Source: Gelidibacter pelagius
GTDB taxonomy: Bacteria > Bacteroidota > Bacteroidia > Flavobacteriales > Flavobacteriaceae
Direction: 5' to 3'
Length of the DNA stretch: 64,000 nt
Assembly: GCF_017581925.1 (NCBI RefSeq)
Contig: NZ_JAGEVG010000009.1
Coordinates: 117,324-181,323 of the forward strand
The notes below the pieces were generated by a model. The model saw only the letters and a list, made by a program, of their open reading frames with translations. It made no database searches and had not been told where the DNA came from. The stretch's first letter is position 1; each line of letters opens with the position of its first letter. The position numbers and the translations under genes were made by a program. Positions 48,061-56,361 of the stretch are shown piece after piece.

Positions 48061-48114
48061 TATTTTTAAACAATCAAACTGAAAACTGCGACTGCGACTG
48101 AAAACTATTAAGGA
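48061..48114 (+). repeat. Word-repeat spacer right of the four-helix-bundle gene
   Basis: CTGCGACTGCGACTG (48086-48100) has a 6-base period and is the inverse of the CAGTCGCAGT word at about 47635-47644. ACTGAAAACT occurs on both sides of it. Confidence 0.5.
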
Positions 48115-48990
48115 ATGATAATCTTAGATGGAAAAAAAATAAGCAATGACATTAAGAATGAAATTGCCGAACAGGTAAAGAGAATGAAGGAAAACGGGGA
48201 GAAAGTGCCTCATCTCGCCGCAATTATTGTTGGGAATGATGGTGCAAGTCTGACGTATGTTGCCAGTAAAGTCAGAGCCTGTGAACGTGTGGGATTTGAA
48301 TCTACAATGGTGCGTCTTTCCAATACCACAAGTCAAGTAGAACTCTTAGACAAGATTAAAGAATTGAATGAAAATTCAGATATTGACGGCTTCATTATTC
48401 AACTGCCATTGCCAAAACAAATTGATACGCAAAAAGTTCTTTTGGCTGTGAACCCTGATAAGGACGTGGATGGTTTTCATCCTATGAACTTTGGCAAAAT
48501 GGCTTTGGACATGTCGACGTTCATTCCTGCGACACCTTTTGGGATCTTGGAATTGTTGGACAGATATAACGTTGATACTCAAGGAAAACATACTGTTGTC
48601 ATTGGTAGAAGTCATATTGTTGGACGGCCAATGAGTATTTTGATGGGAAGAAAAGGGTTCCCAGGAAATTCTACGGTCACTTTAACGCACAGTCATACCA
48701 AAAATATCACGCAAATCACTTCTCAAGCAGATATTATTATCTCAGCTCTTGGGGTGCCAAATTTCCTGAAAGCAGAAATGGTAAAAGATGATGCGGTGAT
48801 TATTGATGTTGGAATCACCCGTGTTCCTGACGATACTACCGAAAAAGGATATCGTATCACTGGGGATGTTGATTTTGAAAACGTCAGCAAAAAAGCGAGC
48901 TTTATAACGCCAGTTCCTGGTGGTGTTGGCCCGATGACGATTGCCATGTTGCTTAAAAACACGCTTCTGGCGAGAGAACGTCAAATGTAA
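48115..48990 (+). CDS. folD: Bifunctional methylenetetrahydrofolate dehydrogenase/cyclohydrolase
   Basis: 291 residues. It interconverts methylene-, methenyl- and formyl-tetrahydrofolate for purine and formyl-Met-tRNA synthesis. Seen are the active-site Lys in SLTYVASKVRACERVGF, GFIIQLPLPKQID, NPDKDVDGFHPMNFG, the dinucleotide loop VVIGRSHIVGRPMS and the signature PVPGGVGPMTIAMLL. It begins right after the four-helix-bundle unit. Confidence 0.98.
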   Translation: MIILDGKKISNDIKNEIAEQVKRMKENGEKVPHLAAIIVGNDGASLTYVASKVRACERVGFESTMVRLSNTTSQVELLDKIKELNENSDIDGFIIQLPLPKQIDTQKVLLAVNPDKDVDGFHPMNFGKMALDMSTFIPATPFGILELLDRYNVDTQGKHTVVIGRSHIVGRPMSILMGRKGFPGNSTVTLTHSHTKNITQITSQADIIISALGVPNFLKAEMVKDDAVIIDVGITRVPDDTTEKGYRITGDVDFENVSKKASFITPVPGGVGPMTIAMLLKNTLLARERQM

Positions 48991-49020
48991 ATCTCCATAA
49001 AAAAAATATAATAGGGCCTT

Positions 49021-49755
49021 ATGCAAATTTCAGTTTTAACAGTGCCCTTAGTAATACAACGTGTAGTGATGGGAAGCTTGGAACATTGGCTTCCCATTAT
49101 TTTTGCGATTTTTTTTGGGTTTGTGACGATACGGTATGCAAGAAGAAATCTGAGTGTAAAGAAACAATTTCGACTTATTCACTTTATAGCCATTGGCGTC
49201 TCTCTAACAGTAATTGGCTTTCATCTTCATAAGCTGATTCTCGGGGACTATAATATCCAAAAAGATTTACCCTTATACCTATGTAGCCTGTTGGCGATAT
49301 TAATTCCTGTGTTCACGTTTTATCGTAAATTTTGGATGTATGAAATCTTGGTTTTTTGGATTATTGCTGGCACCTTACAGGCTGTGATGACTCCGGATAT
49401 TGCCACAGGTTTTCCAACTTTTGATTATATCAGATATTGGGTGGTTCACTTGGGACTTTTAGTAGTTATAAGTTATGCTACTTTTGTCTTTAAAATGATG
49501 CCCAATTTCAGAAGTTTGTTCAAATCATTTTTCGTCTTACAACTGTATTTTTTAATAATAATGTTGGTGAATTACCTTTTAAATGCCAACTATTTTTATC
49601 TCAATGAAAAGCCACAATCTGCATCTCTACTGGATTATTTTGGTGAATGGCCGATGTACATTATCGTCGTACAACTTATTTTAATACCCTATTTTTTAAT
49701 CATTTATCTTCCTTTTTATTTATATAAAAAGAAATGTGGAGAATTGCAGGAATAA
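49021..49755 (+). CDS. YwaF/TIGR02206-like integral membrane protein
   Basis: 244 residues with about seven hydrophobic helices. HLHKLILGDYNIQKDLPLYL followed by CSLLAILIPVFTFYRKFW is typical of the TIGR02206 family (a conserved H and a P-L-x-LC motif). Function is unknown. It follows folD by 30 bases on the same strand. A second Met (MGSLEHWLPII at 49069) is a possible start. Confidence 0.75.
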   Translation: MQISVLTVPLVIQRVVMGSLEHWLPIIFAIFFGFVTIRYARRNLSVKKQFRLIHFIAIGVSLTVIGFHLHKLILGDYNIQKDLPLYLCSLLAILIPVFTFYRKFWMYEILVFWIIAGTLQAVMTPDIATGFPTFDYIRYWVVHLGLLVVISYATFVFKMMPNFRSLFKSFFVLQLYFLIIMLVNYLLNANYFYLNEKPQSASLLDYFGEWPMYIIVVQLILIPYFLIIYLPFYLYKKKCGELQE

Positions 49756-49765
49756 TATAGGTAGT

Positions 49766-50191
49766 CTATTTGGCAAATAATTGCCCCATATCCTTAAAGG
49801 CTTTAAACTCTAAAGCGTTTCCTGAAGGATCCATAAAAAACATCGTAGCCTGTTCTCCAACTTGACCTTCAAAACGGATATAGGGTTCAATTACAAATTC
49901 AATACCTTTAGTGGTAAGATGTTTGGCAAAATCCTGAAAAGATTGCCACGGCAACACGACGCCGTAATGTGGCACAGGAACATTTTTGCCATCTACACTA
50001 TTGGAGTGTGATTCTTCTGTGGATTTCGGTTTATAGTGAATGACCAATTGATGACCGAAGAAATTAAAATCCACCCAATAATCCGAACTTCTGCCTTCTT
50101 CACAGTTTAAAACATCCCTATAGAAAACTCGGCATTCCTCAAGATTATGAACTGGAATGGCAATATGAAATGGAGATAATGATGTGGACAT
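49766..50191 (-). CDS. VOC-superfamily (glyoxalase/dioxygenase-like) protein
   Basis: 141 residues with two beta-alpha-beta-beta-beta units: [20 protein letters not shown], then [29 protein letters not shown] and [18 protein letters not shown]. The probable metal ligands are His9, His in HYGVV and the Glu in LEFKAF. Such proteins may be lyases, dioxygenases or resistance proteins; substrate unknown. It shares an orientation and a 3-base gap with the next small gene. Confidence 0.82.
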   Translation of the reverse strand: MSTSLSPFHIAIPVHNLEECRVFYRDVLNCEEGRSSDYWVDFNFFGHQLVIHYKPKSTEESHSNSVDGKNVPVPHYGVVLPWQSFQDFAKHLTTKGIEFVIEPYIRFEGQVGEQATMFFMDPSGNALEFKAFKDMGQLFAK

Positions 50192-50194
50192 GAT

Positions 50195-50380
50195 TTAATT
50201 TGTTGGTTCGTCTTTTCTGTACTTTAACATAGAAACACCGGCTAAGAAAAAAACGACTCCTAAAATGGCTAGTGCCCAAGGACTTAATGAAGTGAAGTTG
50301 TTTCCGAAAATTCCCAAGACACCTAATATCAAGGCAATCATTCCTCCAATGGTCAATACTAATGCTAAGATTCTAATCAT
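50195..50380 (-). CDS. Small two-helix membrane protein
   Basis: 61 residues: LALVLTIGGMIALILGVLGI and ALAILGVVFFLAGVSMLKYR, with a charged tail. Family not recognised. It sits directly before the VOC gene, 3 bases apart, and both are likely co-transcribed. A different, unrelated-looking small membrane gene lies at 42623. Confidence 0.6.
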   Translation of the reverse strand: MIRILALVLTIGGMIALILGVLGIFGNNFTSLSPWALAILGVVFFLAGVSMLKYRKDEPTN

Positions 50381-50450
50381 ATATTTTAATTTAAGTTGTT
50401 ATAAGCTATAGAATTATTTGGATTAAGTTTAGATCTATTCGTTGATACCT

Positions 50451-51212
50451 TTAAGGCCTTTTTCTTCGAGCAGAAGGTTTTTCTTCCGCCATCTGTTTTG
50501 CCGAACTATCTAAAAGCGCATTCATTTCTTTGAATTCTTCTTTCGTTAATTCTCGATAAGTACCAACAGGCATATCCAATTTAATGTTCATGATCCGGAC
50601 GCGCTTTAAAGTTTCTACTTCATAATCTAGATATTCACACATTCTACGGATTTGTCGGTTTAGGCCTTGAGTCAAAATAATTCTGAATTCATAAGTACCC
50701 AGTTTTTGGACGGTACATTTTTTAGAGATCGTATCTAAAATAGGCACGCCATTAGACATTCGCTCAATAAACGTTTGTGAAATGGGCTTATTGACCGTCA
50801 CAAGATATTCCTTTTCATTATTATAACCAGCTCTCAGTATCTTGTTGACAATATCACCGTCATCGGTTAACAGAATTAAGCCTTCACTGGGTTTGTCTAA
50901 TCGACCAATCGGAAAAATACGTTTGTGATAGTTGATATAGTCAATAATATTGTCTTTTTCAACACGCGTATCTGTGGTGCAGACGATCCCTATGGGCTTG
51001 TTGAATGCTAAGTAAACAAAACCTTCGTTAGTATCTTTAACTGGTTTTCCATCAACATGAACAACGTCATTTTCTGATATTTTTGTTCCCATTTCAGGAA
51101 CTTTTCCGTTGATGGTCACACGACCAGCTTCAATGAGTTTATCGGCTTCCCTGCGCGAGCAATAGCCTACTTCACTTAGAAACTTGTTGATACGTTTGAG
51201 ATTTTCTTCCAT
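50451..51212 (-). CDS. rluF: 23S rRNA pseudouridine synthase, RluF-like
   Basis: 253 residues. An S4 domain (INKFLSEVGYCSRREADKLI) is followed by the RsuA/RluB/RluF catalytic region with Asp in FPIGRLDKPSEGLILLTDDG and YNNEKEYLVTVNKPI. The C-terminal part (LTQGLNRQIRRMCEYLDYEV) closely follows E. coli RluF, which makes pseudouridine 2604 in 23S rRNA. RluE or RluB are alternatives but fit less well. Its neighbour is an alpha/beta hydrolase on the same strand. Confidence 0.92.
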   Translation of the reverse strand: MEENLKRINKFLSEVGYCSRREADKLIEAGRVTINGKVPEMGTKISENDVVHVDGKPVKDTNEGFVYLAFNKPIGIVCTTDTRVEKDNIIDYINYHKRIFPIGRLDKPSEGLILLTDDGDIVNKILRAGYNNEKEYLVTVNKPISQTFIERMSNGVPILDTISKKCTVQKLGTYEFRIILTQGLNRQIRRMCEYLDYEVETLKRVRIMNIKLDMPVGTYRELTKEEFKEMNALLDSSAKQMAEEKPSARRKRP

Positions 51213-51230
51213 AATGTAAAGATAATAATT

Positions 51231-52058
51231 TTAGGTATCAATGAACGCGTAAATATGTTCAGCAACTGAGGCGTCAAGTAAAGAATGACCTAAACCTTTG
51301 GTGGTAATGAGCTGACTGTTTTTAAAACTATTTTTTATTAATAAAGCATCATTATAGGGAATTATACGGTCGTCTTGGTCGTGAATTATCAAACCTTCAG
51401 ATTTAATAGTTGCGAGAAACTTAGCCGTTGATAGAGTGTCAGATGGACTGCCAAAACGTTTAATGATGGTCTCTTCCAATTGCGAAACAATCCGGTGATT
51501 ATAACCTAACATATCTGTATAGCGTTTCATGACATCCTGAAATTCAGAAGGTGCTCCCAGCAGAATGATTTTCTTTAATTTGTCAAATTGATATTTATGC
51601 TGAAAAAAGGCGGATGCCATTCCGCCAATAGAATGACCGATAAGAATGTCAGGAGAAAACCGTTTGGCAACGACATTAATGAACTCAGCATATAACATGG
51701 CGTCAAATGCGCGTCCTCCAGATTTCCCATGAGCAGGAGCGTCAAGAGCAATGACATTAAAGCCTTTCTTTTTGAGTTCCAAGATCAGCTTTTTCCATCG
51801 CGCAGAATTGCTTTCCCAACCATGGGTCAATAGAATGGTTTGTTTTTTCCCCAACCATCTATAAGTCATAATAGGATAATGCTCATATTTAAGTTCTTCT
51901 TGATAGGCCGTATGCAAAAAATCCGACTGCTCCTCGTTTATGCGTCCAGCTCGTGGTGTGGTAAACAAATACATGGCCTTATCTGCGGCATAAGGTTTTG
52001 AAACATAGCTCAGCATATTATAATATGACCCAATTAATTTGATAAGCACTTCCTTCAT
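51231..52058 (-). CDS. Alpha/beta hydrolase
   Basis: 275 residues. The oxyanion region LLTHGWESNSARWKKL, the nucleophile elbow LIGHSIGGMAS, the acid in IIHDQDDRIIP and the His in KGLGHSLLDA form a complete catalytic triad. The substrate is unknown (esterase or lipase type). It lies between the cupin gene and rluF, with small gaps. Confidence 0.88.
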   Translation of the reverse strand: MKEVLIKLIGSYYNMLSYVSKPYAADKAMYLFTTPRAGRINEEQSDFLHTAYQEELKYEHYPIMTYRWLGKKQTILLTHGWESNSARWKKLILELKKKGFNVIALDAPAHGKSGGRAFDAMLYAEFINVVAKRFSPDILIGHSIGGMASAFFQHKYQFDKLKKIILLGAPSEFQDVMKRYTDMLGYNHRIVSQLEETIIKRFGSPSDTLSTAKFLATIKSEGLIIHDQDDRIIPYNDALLIKNSFKNSQLITTKGLGHSLLDASVAEHIYAFIDT

Positions 52059-52076
52059 GAAAATTTAGATATGGGA

Positions 52077-52445
52077 TTATTGCTCTCTATTTACAAGATC
52101 CATTGAGAATGCTGGAAGACAAATAGCAAGGTATTCGCAAGGTTCCGTGTAAGGATTTGAATATTGAACACGGGTGTTTTTTTCTATTTTTATAGACTCA
52201 CCTGCCGATAAAATGACGGTTTCATCCTCGATAATAAATTGTTTTTTACCACTGACGATAAACGTATATTCATCAAATTCGGGTGTTTGAAAAGGTTCAC
52301 TCCAGCCGGCTGGTGCAATCATGTGTGCTACACTTAATTGGGAGTTGCCGTCTGTAGCTCTTCCAAAGTGTTCTTTTATGATTTTTCCATCGGTTGTGGG
52401 AACCACAAATGGATTCGTTTGTATAGTATAAGGTTTATTTGCCAT
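52077..52445 (-). CDS. Cupin-domain protein
   Basis: 122 residues from the ATG at 52445. The upstream extension of the frame to 52493 is made of repeat-like words and is not believed. The single cupin barrel shows PFQTPEFDEYTFIVSGKKQF and the second motif EDETVILSAGESIKIEKNTR. Some canonical metal-binding histidines of motif 1 are replaced, so metal binding is unsure. Function unknown; possibly a sugar or small-ligand binder. Confidence 0.75.
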   Translation of the reverse strand: MANKPYTIQTNPFVVPTTDGKIIKEHFGRATDGNSQLSVAHMIAPAGWSEPFQTPEFDEYTFIVSGKKQFIIEDETVILSAGESIKIEKNTRVQYSNPYTEPCEYLAICLPAFSMDLVNREQ

Positions 52446-52639
52446 AATTTTGTTTTTTAGTTGGTAGTTAGTAGTGGGTAGTTCGAAATTCAAAGTTCAA
52501 AGTTTCCCGTCGTCGCTGAAAGCTCCGGATGCGCAGGCAAGTTCCAAATTTTAAATTCCAAATTTCCAATCGTAAATCCTCAATCATAAATCGTCATCCG
52601 TCACTCATACCTCATCACTAACCTCTGCCCACTTCTCTC
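52446..52639 (+). repeat. Word-repeat spacer between cupin and YitT genes
   Basis: TTCAAAG is tandemly duplicated at 52489-52502. Before it come TAGT words (52459-52484), after it AAATTC/AAATTTCC words and a GC-richer piece (CGTCGTCGCTGAAAGCTCCG). Then follows CATC/ATCAC-rich text up to 52630. No gene or terminator. Confidence 0.55.
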
Positions 52640-53611
52640 TCACTTCAAAGGTTTCCGCTTTATCATACCGCCTCTAATATCTTTAACAAGCCCCATGATA
52701 ATAAAGGCTTTTTCATCAATTTTATCTATTTCTGTATGTAGTTTTGCGAGTTCCAGCCTAGTTACTACCGTATAAATAATATCTTTATCATAGCTTTCGC
52801 CGTTGCCTTCGTAACCACCTTTTCCTGCATAAATGGTGCAGGCACGTCTTAATTTTTCGACAATCATCTTGCGCAGTTCTTGGTGCCTTTCTGAAATAAT
52901 CGTTACCCCAACATATTCCTCAACGCCATCCACGACAAAATCGACTGTTTTTGCTGCGGATAAATAAGTCAATATTGCATAGAGTGCAATCTCAATGGAT
53001 AAAATATAGGCACCGAACGAGAAGATGATAATATTGATTAACAGTAGCACATCTCCAATCGTGATTGAAAGTTTCTTGCTTAGCCAAATGGCCAATACCT
53101 CGGTGCCATCAATAACACTGCCACCTCGCATGGCCATCCCTATTCCCAATCCGAGAAAGAAACCTCCAAACACCGCAATTAATAAACGGTCTTCGGTAAT
53201 GGTTGGATACTCTACATAATGTACTACAAGGGCTAATATGGCAATGGTAATGATGCTCCTTACTGCAAATTTAATACTAAAAGTTTTTGCCGCAAGAATT
53301 AAAAATGGGAGATTGACTAAAATCAATAGAAAGCTCAAGTCAATTTGAGTGATGTTTTCTAAAAGCAGCGAAATACCTGTAGCGCCACCATCAATAAAAC
53401 GGTTGGGCAGTAAAAAGCCCTTCAACCCGAAACCGGCCGAAAATACGCCAATAAGGACATAAGTGTAATCCTTGATGAAGTGCTTAATCTCTACTTTGAT
53501 TTGACGCGCTAAAGGAATTGCCTGCCTGTCTCTGATTTTTGAAGATGAATGTTCATGCTCAAGTTTTTTCCGAGCAATCGCAACTAATAACTTTGAGAAG
53601 AATGAACTCAT
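52640..53611 (-). CDS. YitT-family membrane protein (DUF161/DUF2179)
   Basis: 323 residues. Five or six membrane helices (VLIGVFSAGFGLKGFLLPNR, TGISLLLENITQIDLSFLLI) precede a cytosolic DUF2179 domain (VTIISERHQELRKMIVEKL, RACTIYAGKGGYEGNGESY). The glycine-rich FLGLGIGMAMRGGSVIDGTE loop is typical. The transported substrate is unknown. It is followed on the same strand by a lipoprotein gene 18 bases upstream of it. Confidence 0.85.
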   Translation of the reverse strand: MSSFFSKLLVAIARKKLEHEHSSSKIRDRQAIPLARQIKVEIKHFIKDYTYVLIGVFSAGFGLKGFLLPNRFIDGGATGISLLLENITQIDLSFLLILVNLPFLILAAKTFSIKFAVRSIITIAILALVVHYVEYPTITEDRLLIAVFGGFFLGLGIGMAMRGGSVIDGTEVLAIWLSKKLSITIGDVLLLINIIIFSFGAYILSIEIALYAILTYLSAAKTVDFVVDGVEEYVGVTIISERHQELRKMIVEKLRRACTIYAGKGGYEGNGESYDKDIIYTVVTRLELAKLHTEIDKIDEKAFIIMGLVKDIRGGMIKRKPLK

Positions 53612-53629
53612 CTTTTTAGCCTTTTGGGT

Positions 53630-54184
53630 TTAGTTCCAGTGGATGAAAAAGTATTTTACTTTGGCATTGTCAGGAATCTGTGAGGGCTCAATAGAAATAC
53701 TTCTATCAAAGCGTAAATTGGATGGCAATTCTTTTTTGTCGATAGTGAAGGATGCATCGATTTCTTTGACACTTACAACTATGGAATTGATAAGATTGTC
53801 AATTTTTGAAATTTCATAGGCATCCTGAATATCCTTGAAGGTGCTCATTGTCGATATTCCTTTTTCAGTTTTATAGCGAGAATCTAAGATGCGTACATTA
53901 TTGATGACTGAGGTTGAATCTGCTCTTTTTTGTGGAGAAATGCTCAATAAGGCTACGCCATCTAAGTCATAAATTTCAATATTATCGATATTTCTTGTAA
54001 ACTCATCTTTACCAATATAATTGGCAACGGAATCCTTTTCGAAAACCAATTTTAAATCTTTGACTTGTGTAGAATCCGTCAAGTTTCCGATATTATGTTT
54101 TTGAATCAAAAAAGGATCTTGATCCTTTCCACAGCTGGTCAATAAAAAAGAAACTATGGCAATGTAAATAAATGATTTTTGCAT
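53630..54184 (-). CDS. Hypothetical lipoprotein
   Basis: 184 residues. The lipobox FLLTSCGKD puts the lipidated Cys at residue 18. The mature part has DLKLVFEKDSVANYIGKDEF, DAYEISKIDNLINSIVVSVK and ends YFFIHWN. No family recognised. It lies between the HerA-like gene and yitT, same orientation, and may be part of that operon. Confidence 0.65.
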   Translation of the reverse strand: MQKSFIYIAIVSFLLTSCGKDQDPFLIQKHNIGNLTDSTQVKDLKLVFEKDSVANYIGKDEFTRNIDNIEIYDLDGVALLSISPQKRADSTSVINNVRILDSRYKTEKGISTMSTFKDIQDAYEISKIDNLINSIVVSVKEIDASFTIDKKELPSNLRFDRSISIEPSQIPDNAKVKYFFIHWN

Positions 54185-54260
54185 TTTTAATGGTGATTTT
54201 AATTTCCGTAACTCATCGTTATCGGTAGATAATTGGTTAATAATTAGGGTTTGTTTGGTG

Positions 54261-55802
54261 TTACTTCTTTTTCATGGCTTTCGACAAAATGCCAAAAACA
54301 CTTCTTATAAATGTAGCACTGGTGAGAACCTTTACAATCGGATTCATTGCCGAACTACGACGTGTGGTTGTATTGCGTTTTTTGGATTGTGCTTTTTTTA
54401 AGTCCTCCAATTCTTTTTTTACCTTTTCTTTTTCATCCTCAGCTTGTGCTTTTTCAATCTTTCTGTTCAGCATCTCATAGGCGCTGTCCCTGTCAATAGT
54501 CTCATTGTATTTTTTGATCAGTTTGGACTTAGACAGTAAGTTTGATAATTCATCATCGGTGAGAATGTCCATACGACTCATTGGAGCACGCATCATGGTT
54601 GCGGCCAAAGGTGTAGGTCGGCCTTTTTCATCCAGAGCACTTACCAACGCTTCGCCAGTTCCTAAAGAAGTTAAAATACTTGCGGTGTCATAATAAATGG
54701 TATCGGGATAGTTTTGTGCGGCTAATTTGATTGCTTTTCTGTCTTTGGCAGTAAAGGCGCGTAAGGCATGCTGAACTTTTAGACCTAATTGACTCAAGAC
54801 CGCTTCAGGAACATCAGTCGGATTCTGGGTGACAAAATAAATTCCGACTCCTTTGCTCCGAATGAGTTTGATAATACTCTCAATTTGATTTAAGAGCGCT
54901 CTTGAAGCTTCGTTAAAAATGAGATGAGCTTCTTCAATAAATATAACAAGTTCCGGGCGGTCAGTGTCACCTCTTTCCGGAAAAGTAGAATAAACTTCTG
55001 CCAATAGCGTCAACATGAATGTCGAAAATAGCTTAGGACGGTCTTGTATGTCCGTCAACCGAAGAATGTTGATATAGCCCCTGCCGTTTTCGTCAACTCT
55101 TAACAAGTCGTCCACTTCGAAGGAGGTTTCTCCAAAAAACAAATCGGCACCTTGCTGTTCCAAGGCGACAAGTTTTCTTAGGATAGCACCAGTGGAGGCA
55201 GTTGAAATTCGACCATATTCAGCTTCAAATTCATCTTTTCCTTCTTGGGTTGAGTATTGTAAGATTTTTTTAAAATCCTTGATGTCCAAAAGTGGCATTT
55301 TGTGATCATCACAGTATTTGAAAATCACGGACACAATTCCAGATTGTGTTTCGGTCAATTCCAGAATTCGGGACAGCAATACTGGACCAAATTCGCTCAC
55401 CGTCGCTCTCAATCGGACACCATCCTGTTCAGATAAAGTTAAAATTTCCACGGGGAACCCTTTCGCTTCATGTGGAATTCCGATTTTGGCGTGACGTTCA
55501 TCTATTTTTGGATGGGCCGAACCCGGTACAGCCAACCCACTTAAGTCGCCCTTAATATCCATCAACAATACGGGAATTCCTTTTTCTGAAAGTCCTTCCG
55601 CCAAAACCTGTAATGTTTTTGTTTTACCAGTTCCGGTAGCACCTGCAATAAGTCCGTGTCTGTTTAAAGTCTTTAATGGTACATTTACAAAGGCATTGGT
55701 AATGGTTTCTCCATCCAACATCGCAGCACCTAAAGTAATAAACTCGCCTTTATTGGTGTTTCCGTCTTGTATATGTTTGAGGAAATCATCCTTTTTGGCC
55801 AT
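54261..55802 (-). CDS. HerA-like/DUF853 ATPase (YjgR type)
   Basis: 513 residues. Walker A in GLIAGATGTGKTKTLQVLAE near residue 50, VLLMDIKGDLSGLAVPGSAH, and Walker B in LVIFIEEAHLIFNEASRALL. Then LIRSKGVGIYFVTQNPTDVP, a sensor region typical of HerA/FtsK-like translocases. A lysine-rich C-terminal tail follows. No nurA nuclease partner is adjacent, which fits the YjgR/DUF853 branch of unknown function and not archaeal HerA-NurA. Confidence 0.88.
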   Translation of the reverse strand: MAKKDDFLKHIQDGNTNKGEFITLGAAMLDGETITNAFVNVPLKTLNRHGLIAGATGTGKTKTLQVLAEGLSEKGIPVLLMDIKGDLSGLAVPGSAHPKIDERHAKIGIPHEAKGFPVEILTLSEQDGVRLRATVSEFGPVLLSRILELTETQSGIVSVIFKYCDDHKMPLLDIKDFKKILQYSTQEGKDEFEAEYGRISTASTGAILRKLVALEQQGADLFFGETSFEVDDLLRVDENGRGYINILRLTDIQDRPKLFSTFMLTLLAEVYSTFPERGDTDRPELVIFIEEAHLIFNEASRALLNQIESIIKLIRSKGVGIYFVTQNPTDVPEAVLSQLGLKVQHALRAFTAKDRKAIKLAAQNYPDTIYYDTASILTSLGTGEALVSALDEKGRPTPLAATMMRAPMSRMDILTDDELSNLLSKSKLIKKYNETIDRDSAYEMLNRKIEKAQAEDEKEKVKKELEDLKKAQSKKRNTTTRRSSAMNPIVKVLTSATFIRSVFGILSKAMKKK

Positions 55803-55859
55803 AAATTTTAAATTTTGGATAAAAATAGTGTAATTTTATTCAAGTTTAGAAGATAAAAA

Positions 55860-56306
55860 ATGAAACTTAAATCCGCTATCGCCGTTATTTTCCTCGTATT
55901 CCTTGCGTTTGGATGCAAAAAACCTTCCAATGAGGTTATTTTTCATAAATCGCATGAGACCAAAAAACAAGATGCACCGTTTAGTGATGCGGTTGAGAGT
56001 AATGGGTTTTTGTTTTTGAGCGGTCAGCTGGGAATGGATCATGGAACGCGTACTCTGGTTGAAGGTGGGATTGAGGCTGAAACTAGGCAGTGTATTGAGA
56101 ATATTAAAGCCGTTTTGGAACATCACCAATCATCTCTGGATAAGGTTGTGAAATGTACCGTCGTTTTAAAAAGTATGGACGACTTTGCGGTGTTTAATAA
56201 AATATACAAAGAATATTTCCCCAATAAGCCTGCAAGAACAACCTTTGCGGCAAGTGGATTGGCACTTAATGCCAATATAGAAATTGATGTTATTGCTTCC
56301 AAATAA
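55860..56306 (+). CDS. RidA-family protein with lipoprotein signal
   Basis: 148 residues. The N-terminus is a lipoprotein signal (AIAVIFLVFLAFGCKKP, Cys19), followed by a complete RidA/YjgF domain: FSDAVESNGFLFLSGQLGMD, HHQSSLDKVVKCTVVLKSMD and PARTTFAASGLALNANIEID, with the conserved Arg. Cytosolic RidA deaminates reactive enamines. An exported lipidated form is unusual. It is divergent from the HerA-like gene and 55 bases before queE. Confidence 0.85.
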   Translation: MKLKSAIAVIFLVFLAFGCKKPSNEVIFHKSHETKKQDAPFSDAVESNGFLFLSGQLGMDHGTRTLVEGGIEAETRQCIENIKAVLEHHQSSLDKVVKCTVVLKSMDDFAVFNKIYKEYFPNKPARTTFAASGLALNANIEIDVIASK

Positions 56307-56347
56307 AAACTTCTATTACCTGGTCTCCAAGTTTTAAGATTATCAAG

Positions 56348-56355
56348 TATCTTTG
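56348..56355 (+). promoter_or_regulatory. -7 element TATCTTTG directly before queE
   Basis: Exact TAnnTTTG whose last base is 6 bases before the queE ATG at 56362. The transcription start would fall on or beside the start codon. Confidence 0.65.
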
Positions 56356-56361
56356 CACGCT

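Noticed and set aside
52446..52493. N-terminal extension of the cupin protein
   Set aside because: It is encoded by repeat words of the spacer; the ATG at 52445 is preferred.
54261..56306. HerA-like plus RidA-like genes as a defence island
   Set aside because: No nuclease, Sir2 or other effector is present, the genes are divergent, and the neighbours are ordinary metabolic genes.
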